Positions 16,310-24,892 of a stretch of 64,000 nucleotides of DNA are shown in pieces. A program made the translations under genes and the position numbers. How positions within the stretch are numbered: the stretch's first letter is position 1; every line of letters starts with the position of its first letter. Source of the DNA: Nocardioides furvisabuli (GTDB lineage: Bacteria > Actinomycetota > Actinomycetes > Propionibacteriales > Nocardioidaceae); assembly GCF_021083185.1 (NCBI RefSeq), contig NZ_JAIGQB010000003.1:496001-560000 (forward strand), in the 5' to 3' direction. The notes below the pieces were generated by a model. The model ran no database searches, was not told the origin of the DNA, and was given only the letters and a program-made list of their open reading frames with translations.

Positions 16310-19300
16310 TCAGAGGTCGAAGAGCGAGCCCGAACCGCTGATGTCGGCGTCCGTGCGCGGCGTGTGGGCCGGACCGTCCGTGGACGGTGCCGGCTCCTTC
16401 TCGGGCTCCGTCGACTCCTCGGCTGCCGGCTCGTCCGCCGACGCGTCGTCCGCGTCGAGCACCGTCTCCGGGTCGTCGGCGGGGGCCGCCTCGGCGGCAG
16501 TCTGCGCCGCAGGCTCGACCGTCGGTGCGGAGTCCTCGGGGTCGGCGAAGGTCGCCGCCCGGCTGAGGTCGGCGCCGCTCGGCGGTGAGCTGGGTGCCGC
16601 CGTCTCCGGCTCCGGCTCGGGCTCGGCTTCCGGCTCCGGCTCCGACGCCGTCGGCTCCGTCTCAGGCTCCGCGACCGCGGGTGCGCTGGCGGCGGGCGCC
16701 GTGGTCGTGGCCGGGGCCTCGAGGTCGAACAGCGAGCCGAGGCCGGAGATGTCGACGTCGGTGGTCGGGGTCGAGGTCGCGCCGCTGGGCGCCGGGGCGG
16801 CCGGCGCGGCAGGTGCGGGCTCCTCGGAGGCGACCGGCTCGGGCTCGGCCTCGGGCTCGGCCTGGGGCTCCGCCGGCTCCGGCTGCGGCTCGGGCTCAGC
16901 AACCGGCGCGGGTGCGCTGGCGGCGGGCGCCGGGGCCGTGGCCGGGGCCTCGAGGTCGAACAGCGAGCCGAGGCTCGACAGGTCGGCGTCGGTGGTCGGA
17001 GTGGACGCCGTGCCGCCCGACGCCGGGGCAGCTCCTGCCGGCGCCTCGGGCGCAGCCGCGACCGGCTGCTCCGGCTCGGCCTCGGCGACCGGAGCGGGCT
17101 CCGGCTCGGCCTTCGCGTCGGGCTCGGCCGAGACCTCGGGCGCGGCTGACGTCGGCTCAGCGACCTTCGGCTCCGTCGGCTCGGGCGCGGCGATGTCGAA
17201 GAGCGATCCGCCGCCGAGGTCGGTGGTCGTGGCGGGGGTCTCGGCGGGCGCGCTGGGGGTTGAGTCGCTGGGAGACTCAACGGCGACGGCGGGCTCTGCG
17301 GCTGCGGCCTCCGGCTCGCTGGGGGTGCCGAGGTCGAAGAGGGATCCGCTCGCGCCGAGATCGGTCGAGGCGGGGGCCTCGGCGGGCGCACTCGCCGTCG
17401 AGTCGCTGGGGGACTCAGCCTCGACGGTGGCCTCGGTGGTGGGCTCGGGCTCGGGCTCGGGTGCAGGAGTGTCGAAGAGCGAACCCGACTCGACGGGCTT
17501 CGCGGGTGCCGGCTTCGCGGGAGCGGGCTCCTCGGGGGCAGGCGTGTCGAAGAGCGACGAGCCACCCGACGCCTTGGCGGCGGGGCCGACGTCGGCGGTC
17601 TCGGTGACGGTGTCGTCGGTGACGGTGACGTCCCCGGCCTCCGGCTCGTCCTTGGTGGCCACGTCCGTGGCGGCGGCACTCGCAGCGGCGGGAGCGGCCG
17701 CGGCGGAGGAACCAGGGGCTGCCTTGGTCGCCTGCTCGCCCTTCACCGAGGCCAGCAGCATCTGCGCGACGTCGAGGACCTCGACCTCCTCGCGCGCCTC
17801 ACCCTTGCTCTGCTGCATCGTGAGGCCGTCGGAGAGCATCACGCGGCAGAAGGGGCAGCCGACGGCGATCTGGTCGGCGCCGGTGCCCACGGCCTCCTTG
17901 GTGCGGTTCATGTTGATCCGCTCGCCGGTGTTCTCCTCCATCCACATGCGTGCGCCGCCGGCACCGCAGCAGAAGGACTTCTCGGAGTTGCGCTCCATCT
18001 CGACGAACTCGGCGCCCGGCAGGACCTGGAGCAGCTCGCGCGGCGGGGAGTAGACCTGGTTGTGGCGGCCGAGGTAGCACGGGTCGTGGTAGGTGATCGA
18101 GCGCTTCGCCGCACCCGCGCCGTCGGTGACGGGCGTCAGCCTGCCCTCGCGCACCAGGCGGTTGAGGAGCTGGGTGTGGTGGACGACCTCGAGCTCGATG
18201 CCGAAGTCCTTGTACTCGTTCTTGAGCGTGTTGAAGCAGTGGGCGCAGGTCGAGACGACCTTCTTGACCTTGTACTCCTTGAACGTCTCGACGTTCTGCT
18301 GGGCCAGGCCCTGGAAGACGAACTCGTTGCCGGCGCGGCGGGCGGGGTCGCCGGTGCAGGTCTCACCGTTGCCGAGGACGCCGAAGGAGATGCCGGCCAT
18401 GTCGAGCAGCTCGGCCACCGCACGCGTGGTCTTCTTCGCGCGGTCCTCGTACGCCCCGGCGCAGCCGACCCAGAACAGCCAGTCCACCGACTCCAGGGAC
18501 TCCAGGTCCTCGCCGACGACCGGGACGTCGAAGTCGAGGCCCTTGGCCCAGTCCATGCGAGCGGTGCTCGACATGTTCCACGGGTTGCCCTTGTTCTCCA
18601 GGCCCTTGAAGAGCTGGTTCAGCTCGGCGGGGAAGTTCGACTCCACCAGCAGCTGGTAGCGGCGCATGTCCATGATGTGGTCGACGTGCTCGATGTCGAC
18701 GGGGCACTGCTGGACGCAGGCGCCGCACGAGGTGCAGCTCCACAGCACGTCCTCGTCGATGACGAAGGGCGCGTCCTCGGGGTTGTAGAAGTAGTCGAGG
18801 ACGTCGGCGCCGGCCGTGCCGCCGCTCTCGCCCTTGGAGCCGACGCCGACCAGCTCGCGCTCGGCGTGGGCCGGGTCCCCGTCGTGCTTGGCGTACGCGT
18901 GGTCGCGCAGGGCGGTGATGAGGAGCTTGGGCGAGAGGGGCTTCTCGGTGTTCCAGGCGGGGCACTGGGACTGGCAGCGGCCGCACTCGGTGCAGGTGGT
19001 GAAGTCGAGGATGCCCTTCCAGGAGAAGTCCTCGACCTTGCCGACGCCGAGCACCGAGTCCTCGTCGAGGTCGTCGATGTCGTCGAGGGTGACGGCCTTG
19101 CCGTCGGACATCAGCGGCTTCATGGCGCCGAGGGCGGTGCTGCCGTCGGACTCGCGCTTGAAGTAGATGTTGAACCACGCGGTGAAGCGGTGCCAGGCGA
19201 TGCCCATGGTGATGTTGCGGGCGATCACCATCAGCCAGACCATCGCCAGCGAGATCTTGAAGGCCGCGATGCCGTAGATGAGGTTCTCGAGGGTCTGGAC

Positions 19301-19897
19301 GTCGTTCGGGTAGATCGCGTCGCCGATCCACGAGGCGATCGGGTAGTGGCTGCGACCGGCGTCCTCGTCGAGCTTCCACTCCGCGGCGCGGACGAAGAGG
19401 ATCGCCGCGCCCTCGAGCAGGGCGAGCGCCTCGACGAAGTAGGCCTGCCAGAAGTTGGAGCCGAAGAAGCGGCTGCGGCGGCCCTCGGAGCGCGGGTGGT
19501 GCTTCTGGCGGTAGATGATCAGGTAGACGATGCCGACCGTGCTGAGCAGGCCGATGAGCTCGCTGAACCACTCGTAGGGGTACCAGTGGCCGATGAGCGG
19601 CCAGGCGAAGGACGGCTCGAAGAGCTGGAAGTACGCCGCCAGCACGGCTGTGCTGAGGAAGAGGAACGCCGCGTAGACGAACCAGTGCATGATGCCGACC
19701 CAGTGCCACTGGAGCATCCGGGTGTGGAGGAACGTCTCCTTCAGCATCGTCACGGCGCGGCCGCCGGGGTTCTCGCTGCGACCCGGGGCCGGCTGGCCTG
19801 CGCGGATCACGCCGAGCATGCGGCGTACGGCCGGGACCAGCATGGCCACAGCGACGGCGGTCAGGGCGAGCGAGACGACGATCGCGAAGATCTGCAT
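16310..19897 (-). CDS. etfD: Membrane Fe-S reductase (EtfD/Rv0338c-like) with a repeat-rich C-terminal tail
   Basis: Membrane iron-sulfur oxidoreductase, 1195 residues. Residues 1-250 hold several transmembrane helices with histidines suited to b-type heme. Two 4Fe-4S motifs follow (CTECGRCQSQCP near 305, CTSCGACVQQCP near 390), then two CCG domains (second at CCGAGGARMW, near 640). Mycobacterial Rv0338c (EtfD) has this core and is reported to pass electrons from ETF to the respiratory chain. Residues about 720-1195 form a Pro/Glu/Ala/Ser tail with seven SLFD motifs (near 777, 803, 849, 896, 974, 1053, 1190), the last ending the protein as GSLFDL. ATG at 19897 follows GAGGAG. It is divergent from livG. 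Confidence 0.9.
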   Translation of the reverse strand: MQIFAIVVSLALTAVAVAMLVPAVRRMLGVIRAGQPAPGRSENPGGRAVTMLKETFLHTRMLQWHWVGIMHWFVYAAFLFLSTAVLAAYFQLFEPSFAWPLIGHWYPYEWFSELIGLLSTVGIVYLIIYRQKHHPRSEGRRSRFFGSNFWQAYFVEALALLEGAAILFVRAAEWKLDEDAGRSHYPIASWIGDAIYPNDVQTLENLIYGIAAFKISLAMVWLMVIARNITMGIAWHRFTAWFNIYFKRESDGSTALGAMKPLMSDGKAVTLDDIDDLDEDSVLGVGKVEDFSWKGILDFTTCTECGRCQSQCPAWNTEKPLSPKLLITALRDHAYAKHDGDPAHAERELVGVGSKGESGGTAGADVLDYFYNPEDAPFVIDEDVLWSCTSCGACVQQCPVDIEHVDHIMDMRRYQLLVESNFPAELNQLFKGLENKGNPWNMSSTARMDWAKGLDFDVPVVGEDLESLESVDWLFWVGCAGAYEDRAKKTTRAVAELLDMAGISFGVLGNGETCTGDPARRAGNEFVFQGLAQQNVETFKEYKVKKVVSTCAHCFNTLKNEYKDFGIELEVVHHTQLLNRLVREGRLTPVTDGAGAAKRSITYHDPCYLGRHNQVYSPPRELLQVLPGAEFVEMERNSEKSFCCGAGGARMWMEENTGERINMNRTKEAVGTGADQIAVGCPFCRVMLSDGLTMQQSKGEAREEVEVLDVAQMLLASVKGEQATKAAPGSSAAAAPAAASAAATDVATKDEPEAGDVTVTDDTVTETADVGPAAKASGGSSLFDTPAPEEPAPAKPAPAKPVESGSLFDTPAPEPEPEPTTEATVEAESPSDSTASAPAEAPASTDLGASGSLFDLGTPSEPEAAAAEPAVAVESPSDSTPSAPAETPATTTDLGGGSLFDIAAPEPTEPKVAEPTSAAPEVSAEPDAKAEPEPAPVAEAEPEQPVAAAPEAPAGAAPASGGTASTPTTDADLSSLGSLFDLEAPATAPAPAASAPAPVAEPEPQPEPAEPQAEPEAEPEPVASEEPAPAAPAAPAPSGATSTPTTDVDISGLGSLFDLEAPATTTAPAASAPAVAEPETEPTASEPEPEAEPEPEPETAAPSSPPSGADLSRAATFADPEDSAPTVEPAAQTAAEAAPADDPETVLDADDASADEPAAEESTEPEKEPAPSTDGPAHTPRTDADISGSGSLFDL

Positions 19898-20106
19898 GAA
19901 CTGCTCCTCGTGGGGGGCGTGACGCATCGGAGCCTAGGCCGCGGCGCGCCGCCGTGGCAGCGGCGCCCGGGTGAGAAAGATCCTACTGGTTGGTAAGTTG
20001 GGACTGGGCGCGCACATCCGGGTGGTGGCCCACACCACACCGCGGGCGCGGTTTGTGGCTCAGGTCACCATTGGGGGACCACGGGACCCTCCTTAGCGTC
20101 ACTCCC

Positions 20107-20865
20107 GTGCCGACTCAACCAGCTCTCCGGACCTCCGGCCTGTGCAAGGACTTCCGGGGCTTTCGCGCCGTCGACACCGTCGACCTCGAGGTGGCCGAGG
20201 GCAGCATCCACGCGCTCGTCGGCCCCAACGGTGCCGGCAAGACCACCCTGTTCAACCTGCTGAGCGGATTCCTGGGGGTCTCCGCCGGACGCATCGCGCT
20301 CTTCGGCCGGGACATCACCGGTCTCCAGCCCGAGCAGATCGCCCACCTCGGTGTCGCCCGCTCCTTCCAGATCACCAGTCTGTTCGAGAACCTCACGCCG
20401 ATCGAGCACGTCGAGCTCGCCCTGCAGGGCATGACCAGCGAGGGCTACAGCTTCTGGCGCTCCCACCGATCGATGCACAAGTTCCGGCCCCGTGCCGAGG
20501 AACTGGTCGAGGAGGTGGGTCTGACGTCGATGGCGCATCGCCCCGCCGGCCTCCTGGCCTACGGACAGAAGCGTGCGCTCGAGATGGCGCTCGTGTCGGC
20601 GCTCGACCCCAGGGTGCTCCTGCTCGACGAGCCCACCGCCGGCATGGGGATGGAGGACATCGATCGCACCATCGAGCTCGTACGCCGCATCGCCACAGGT
20701 CGCACGGTCGTGTTCGTCGACCACAACATGCACGTCGTGGGCAGCCTGGCGGACCGGGTCACGGTCCTGCAGGCCGGCACGGTGCTGGCCGAGGGCACCT
20801 ACGACGAGGTCCGCAACGACGAGCGGGTCGTCACCGCCTACCTGGGAGAGGCCGACCATGCCTGA
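20107..20865 (+). CDS. livG: Branched-chain amino acid-type ABC transporter ATPase (LivG)
   Basis: Cytoplasmic ATPase of 252 residues. Walker [10 protein letters not shown] at about residues 39-47, Q-loop RSFQITSLFENLT, a signature region reading LLAYGQKRALEMAL (divergent from LSGGQ as is common in LivG), Walker B VLLLDEPTAGM and H-loop VDHNMHVV. GTG at 20107 is used because codons further upstream run through the promoter region. The livF start overlaps its end by eight bases. With LivF it would energise import through LivH/LivM. Gene order livG-livF-livK-livH-livM is complete in one strand. Confidence 0.93.
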   Translation: MPTQPALRTSGLCKDFRGFRAVDTVDLEVAEGSIHALVGPNGAGKTTLFNLLSGFLGVSAGRIALFGRDITGLQPEQIAHLGVARSFQITSLFENLTPIEHVELALQGMTSEGYSFWRSHRSMHKFRPRAEELVEEVGLTSMAHRPAGLLAYGQKRALEMALVSALDPRVLLLDEPTAGMGMEDIDRTIELVRRIATGRTVVFVDHNMHVVGSLADRVTVLQAGTVLAEGTYDEVRNDERVVTAYLGEADHA

Positions 20866-21565
20866 GGCACCCATGCTGGAGATCAGGGGCCTCGACGCGT
20901 TCTACGGCGAGGCGCAGGCGCTACGCGGGGTGGACCTCACTGTCGCCGAGGGCGAGGTCGTCACCCTCGTGGGACGCAACGGAGCCGGCAAGACCACGCT
21001 GCTGCGATCCGTGATGGGGTTGCACCGGCAGGTGACCGGCGAGCTGCTCTTCGAGGGCCGCGACATCGTGCGCACCCCGGCTCACAAGCGGGCGCGGGCC
21101 GGGCTCGGCTGGGTGCAGGACGACCGCGGTGTCTACGCGAGCCTGACCGTCGAGGAGAACCTCCTCCTGCCGCCGGTGGTCTCCGACCGGGCCTGGGCGC
21201 TCGACAAGGTCTACGAGGCCTTCCCGGTGCTGGCCGATCGCCGCAGGGCGGGGGGCACCACCTTGTCCGGCGGCGAGCAGCAGATGCTCGCGATCGCTCG
21301 GGTGCTCCGCACCGGTGCCCGGATGTTGCTGCTCGACGAGCCGACCGAGGGCCTGGCCCCGGTGATCGTCCGTCAGATCGGCGACATCATCCGTCAGGTC
21401 AAGGAGTCGGGCGGCACGGTCCTGCTCATCGAGCAGAACGTGAAGTTCGCCGCCACCGTCGCCGACCGCCACTACCTGCTGGCCCAGGGCTCCGTGGTCG
21501 AGAGCCTGGACAACGCCGAGTTCTCCGCACGCCAGGCAGAGCTCCTCCAGCACCTCGGCATGTGA
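20858..21565 (+). CDS. livF: Branched-chain amino acid-type ABC transporter ATPase (LivF)
   Basis: Second ATPase, 235 residues, the usual LivF size. Walker A GRNGAGKTT (about residues 38-46), signature TLSGGEQQMLAIARVL, Walker B MLLLDEPTEGLAP and IEQNVKFA as H-loop region in which, as in LivF generally, the usual His is replaced (IEQN). ATG at 20858 has GGGAGAGG upstream; a second ATG at 20873 is possible. It ends 85 bp before the binding-protein gene. Confidence 0.93.
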   Translation: MPEAPMLEIRGLDAFYGEAQALRGVDLTVAEGEVVTLVGRNGAGKTTLLRSVMGLHRQVTGELLFEGRDIVRTPAHKRARAGLGWVQDDRGVYASLTVEENLLLPPVVSDRAWALDKVYEAFPVLADRRRAGGTTLSGGEQQMLAIARVLRTGARMLLLDEPTEGLAPVIVRQIGDIIRQVKESGGTVLLIEQNVKFAATVADRHYLLAQGSVVESLDNAEFSARQAELLQHLGM

Positions 21566-21650
21566 GTCGGGCACGCCCGCACTCCTGGGCCGCGGTCAGA
21601 TCCGCAGCTCACCACAACGACACGTCAGCCAGCACAGAGAGAAGGAACCG

Positions 21651-22895
21651 ATGAAGAGGAACACAGCGGCAAAGGTGGCCGTGGCCTCCGCAGGAGCAAT
21701 GCTCCTCGCGGCCTGCGGCCAGGGGGGCCCCGGCGCCGACAGTGGCGCCATCTCCGACGACTCGATCGTGCTGGCGGTGCTCAACGACCAGTCCGGTGTC
21801 TACAAGGACCTGTCGGGTCCCAACAGCGTCAAGGCCGTCGAGATGGCGATCGCCGACTTCAAGGAGGAGCACGGCGACGACGCCGTGACCGACAACATCG
21901 AGGTCGTCTCGGCCGATCACCAGAACGAGCCCGACGTGGCCAACACCAAGGCCCAGGAGCTCTACGACCGCGAGAACGCCGACGTCATCCTCGACGTGCC
22001 GACCTCCTCGGCCGCCCTCGCCGTCGCGAACCAGGCCAAGACGAAGAAGAAGCTCTTCCTCAACGTCGGCGCCGCGACCACCGAGCTCACCGGTGCTCAG
22101 TGCAACAAGTACACCTTCCACTGGGCCTACGACACCTACATGCTCGCCAACGGCACGGGCACCGCGGTGACCGAGGGCGGCGGCAAGAACTGGCAGATCA
22201 TCTATCCCGACTACGCCTTCGGCCAGGACATGGAGAAGTCCTTCACCGCCGCGGTCGAGGGTGCGGGGGGTTCGGTGGACGGATCGATCGCGACGCCGTT
22301 CCCCAACGACAACTTCGCCACATTCCTGACCAAGGCCGCGGCCAAGGACCCCGACGTCATCGGCACCATGCAGGCCGGCGGTGACCTCATCAACCTCGTC
22401 AAGCAGTTCAACGAGGGTGGCTACGCCGACCGTGGCATCAGCCTCGCCGTGGGCCTGATGTTCATCACCGACATCCACTCCCTCGGAGTCGAGCAGTTCG
22501 CCGGAACCCAGTTCACCGAGGCGTGGTACTGGAACATGGACGACGAGGCTCGCGCCTGGGCGGACCGTTTCCTCGAGGAGACCGGCACCCGTCCGTCGTT
22601 CGCCCACGCGGCAAACTACTCAGCGGCCCTGCAGTACCTCGAGGCCGTCCAGCGCGCCGAGACCGACGAGTCCGACGCCGTGGTCGAGGAGCTCGAGGGG
22701 CTCCAGGCCGAGGACGTGTTCCTCCGCAACGGTGAGGTCCGTGCCGAGGATCACCGCGTGATCCACGACGCCTACCTCGCCAAGGTCAAGTCCCCCGACG
22801 AGGTCGAGGAGGACTGGGACTACGAGGAGATCGTGGCGACCATCCCGGCAGCCGACGCCTTCCGCCCCGTGGAGGAGTCCGGCTGCGAGATGTGA
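21651..22895 (+). CDS. LivK-type substrate-binding lipoprotein
   Basis: Extracellular binding protein of 414 residues. Signal peptide ends in lipobox LLAAC (Cys about 22). The periplasmic-binding fold type I is evident from VLAVLNDQSGVYKDLSGPNSVKAVEMAIADF and the interlobe region WQIIYPDYAFGQDMEKSF. The family binds branched-chain amino acids, amides, aromatic acids or urea, so the ligand is undetermined; the nearby PucR regulator and short-chain dehydrogenase do not settle it. Its ribosome site is GAGAAGGAA. A strong hairpin separates it from livH and may keep binding-protein mRNA in excess. Confidence 0.9.
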   Translation: MKRNTAAKVAVASAGAMLLAACGQGGPGADSGAISDDSIVLAVLNDQSGVYKDLSGPNSVKAVEMAIADFKEEHGDDAVTDNIEVVSADHQNEPDVANTKAQELYDRENADVILDVPTSSAALAVANQAKTKKKLFLNVGAATTELTGAQCNKYTFHWAYDTYMLANGTGTAVTEGGGKNWQIIYPDYAFGQDMEKSFTAAVEGAGGSVDGSIATPFPNDNFATFLTKAAAKDPDVIGTMQAGGDLINLVKQFNEGGYADRGISLAVGLMFITDIHSLGVEQFAGTQFTEAWYWNMDDEARAWADRFLEETGTRPSFAHAANYSAALQYLEAVQRAETDESDAVVEELEGLQAEDVFLRNGEVRAEDHRVIHDAYLAKVKSPDEVEEDWDYEEIVATIPAADAFRPVEESGCEM

Positions 22896-22903
22896 CCGAC
22901 GCC

Positions 22904-22932
22904 CGGGTGGGCGTCCACCGGACGCCCACCCG
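22904..22932 (+). terminator. Intra-operon hairpin between binding protein and livH
   Basis: CGGGTGGGCGTCC (22904-22916), loop ACC, GGACGCCCACCCG (22920-22932): a perfect 13-bp GC stem starting eight bases after the stop. Its place inside the operon suggests partial termination or a 3' stabiliser giving more binding protein than permease. Confidence 0.55.
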
Positions 22933-22970
22933 CACGTCTCCCGTCTCCACCCCAAGCCGTCGAGGAAGTC

Positions 22971-23843
22971 ATGAACGAAGTCCTGCAGTACACGATCCAG
23001 GGGCTCGCCGCCGGTAGCTTCTATGCGCTGTCGGCGCTCGGTCTGGCCATCATCTTCGGCGTCCTGGGCGTCGTGAACTTCGCGCACGGCGCCTGCTACA
23101 TGCTCGGCGCCGTCGTCGCGGCGGTCCTGCTCGACACGGTCGGGCTGGGCTTCTGGCCGGCGCTGCTCGTCGTGCCCCTGATCATGTTCGCCTTCGGGGT
23201 GCTGATCGAGCGGACGCTGGTGCGCTGGCTCCTGGCGCTCGACCCGCTCTACAACTTCCTGCTGACCTTCGGCCTGACGCTGCTGCTGGTCGACCTGGTC
23301 AAGCGCCGCTACGGCGTCTCCGGCCTGCCCTACGAACGTCCTGACGTGCTGCGCGGGCAGATCGAGCTGGGCGCCCTGCGGCTGCCGACCTACCAAGTCT
23401 TCGTCTTCGTCTTCTCGCTGCTGGTCTGCGTGCTGGTGTGGATGCTGATGACGCGCACCCGCATCGGGATGATCGTGCGTGCTTCGACCGAGCGCTCCGA
23501 CCTCGCCCAGGCGCTCGGCATCAACGTCGGGCGCTGGGTGACCCCGGTGTTCGGGTTCGGCATCGCCCTGGCCGGGCTGGCAGGCGTGCTCGCGGCGCCG
23601 TTCCGTGCCATCACCGCCGACATGGGCAGCAACTTCATCATCATCCTGTTCGCCGTCGTCGTGATCGGCGGCCTCGGCTCGATCCTCGGAGCGGTCGTGG
23701 CCGGCTTCCTGGTGGGTCTCGTCGAGGCATTCGGCCAGGCCTACGCACCGACCTTCGCCCAGATCCTGATCTTCGTCCTGATGGCAGTCGTCGTGCTGGT
23801 CCGCCCGGCCGGCCTGTTCGGCCGAGAGGAAACCGCCCGATGA
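22971..23843 (+). CDS. livH: Branched-chain amino acid-type ABC permease (LivH)
   Basis: Membrane permease, 290 residues with about eight transmembrane helices. LivH signatures: GLAAGSFYALSALGLAIIFGVLGVVNFAHGACYMLGA near the N-terminus, RTRIGMIVRASTERSDLAQALGINV as the ATPase-contact loop, and VVVIGGLGSILGAVVAGFLVGL. It forms the channel with LivM. The livM start overlaps its stop (ATGA). Confidence 0.94.
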   Translation: MNEVLQYTIQGLAAGSFYALSALGLAIIFGVLGVVNFAHGACYMLGAVVAAVLLDTVGLGFWPALLVVPLIMFAFGVLIERTLVRWLLALDPLYNFLLTFGLTLLLVDLVKRRYGVSGLPYERPDVLRGQIELGALRLPTYQVFVFVFSLLVCVLVWMLMTRTRIGMIVRASTERSDLAQALGINVGRWVTPVFGFGIALAGLAGVLAAPFRAITADMGSNFIIILFAVVVIGGLGSILGAVVAGFLVGLVEAFGQAYAPTFAQILIFVLMAVVVLVRPAGLFGREETAR

Positions 23844-24865
23844 GCAACCTGACGACCGACGCCGACACGGCCCACTTCGACCTCCCCTCCGATCGGGGCG
23901 AGGGGCACGGCAGGTCCCCGCTCCGGTGGCTGCTGCTCGCCGCCGGCCTGGCGGTCGCCGTGGCGCTGCCGTGGTTCGTCTACCCGCCGATCGCGATGGA
24001 CATCCTGTGCTGGGCGCTCTTCGCGATCGCGCTCGACATCCTGCTGGGCTACTGCGGACTGCTCTCCTTCGGTCACGCTGCGTTCTGGGGTGGTTCGGCC
24101 TACGCGACCGGGCTGGTGGCGGTGCACTACGGGGTGCCGTTCCCGCTCGCGGTGCTCGCCGGCATGCTGTTCGCGATGACGATCGCGGTGCCCATCGGCT
24201 ATCTCTCGGTGCGCGCCACGGGCATCTACTTCGCGATGGTGACGCTGGCCTTCGCCCAGATGATCTACTTCATCGCCAACCAGTGGCGAGACGTCACTGG
24301 AGGCGAGAACGGCCTCCAGGCGGTGCCCAAGACGTTCTTCGGCATCGAGGCGGTCGAGACGGAGGCGTTCTACTTCTACTATGCCGCCCTGCCGATGATC
24401 CTGCTCGGCATGTGGGCCGCCTGGCGGATCGTCCACTCGCCGTTCGGCCGCGTGCTCGTGGCCATCCGGGACAACTCGCCCCGCGCTCGCGCGCTCGGCT
24501 ATGACGTCGAGAGGTACAAGGTCATCGCCTTCGTCCTCTCGGCCGGACTGGCCGGGCTCGCCGGTGGCCTCTTCGCGATCAGCCACGGCTTCGTGTCGCT
24601 GCAGGAGGTCAACTGGACCACGTCCGGCAAGGTCGTGCTGATGACTGTCCTGGGAGGCATCGGCACCCTGTGGGGCGGCGCAGTTGGGGCGGGCTTCATC
24701 GTCCAGCTCGAGGACTACATGGCCTCCTCCGGCTTCGAGGGGATCGGCATCGTCACCGGCTCGGTGTTCGTGATCGTGGTGCTGCTCTTCCGTCGAGGCA
24801 TCTGGGGCACGGTGGCCCATCTCGTGAGCAGCCGGTCGACGCGGTCGGCGGGCCGCCGGGGCTGA
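23840..24865 (+). CDS. livM: Branched-chain amino acid-type ABC permease (LivM)
   Basis: Second permease, 341 residues. A soluble leader of about 27 residues precedes the first helix. LivM signatures: LDILLGYCGLLSFGHAAFWGGSAYATGL, the contact loop HSPFGRVLVAIRDNSPRARALGYDV, and VLGGIGTLWGGAVGA. The ATG at 23840 overlaps the livH stop. It converges with the PucR-type regulator gene 28 bp away. No further transporter gene follows, so the operon is complete. Confidence 0.94.
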   Translation: MSNLTTDADTAHFDLPSDRGEGHGRSPLRWLLLAAGLAVAVALPWFVYPPIAMDILCWALFAIALDILLGYCGLLSFGHAAFWGGSAYATGLVAVHYGVPFPLAVLAGMLFAMTIAVPIGYLSVRATGIYFAMVTLAFAQMIYFIANQWRDVTGGENGLQAVPKTFFGIEAVETEAFYFYYAALPMILLGMWAAWRIVHSPFGRVLVAIRDNSPRARALGYDVERYKVIAFVLSAGLAGLAGGLFAISHGFVSLQEVNWTTSGKVVLMTVLGGIGTLWGGAVGAGFIVQLEDYMASSGFEGIGIVTGSVFVIVVLLFRRGIWGTVAHLVSSRSTRSAGRRG

Positions 24866-24892
24866 GTGGTCGACCGCCTCGCTCGAGAGCGC

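Noticed and set aside
16310..17740. Possibility that the SLFD tail is a separate downstream gene fused by a sequencing error
   Set aside because: The frame is continuous, codon use matches the core, and no ribosome site or start lies near 17740.
16083..18053. Serine/glycine-rich 656-codon open frame opposite the EtfD tail
   Set aside because: It is produced by the repetitive Pro/Glu/Ala codons of the tail read backwards; no start context or family motif.
19970..20000. TACTGGTTGGTAAGT as a TetR-type operator between etfD and livG
   Set aside because: Only weakly symmetrical and matched to no motif I can name; mentioned here but not annotated.
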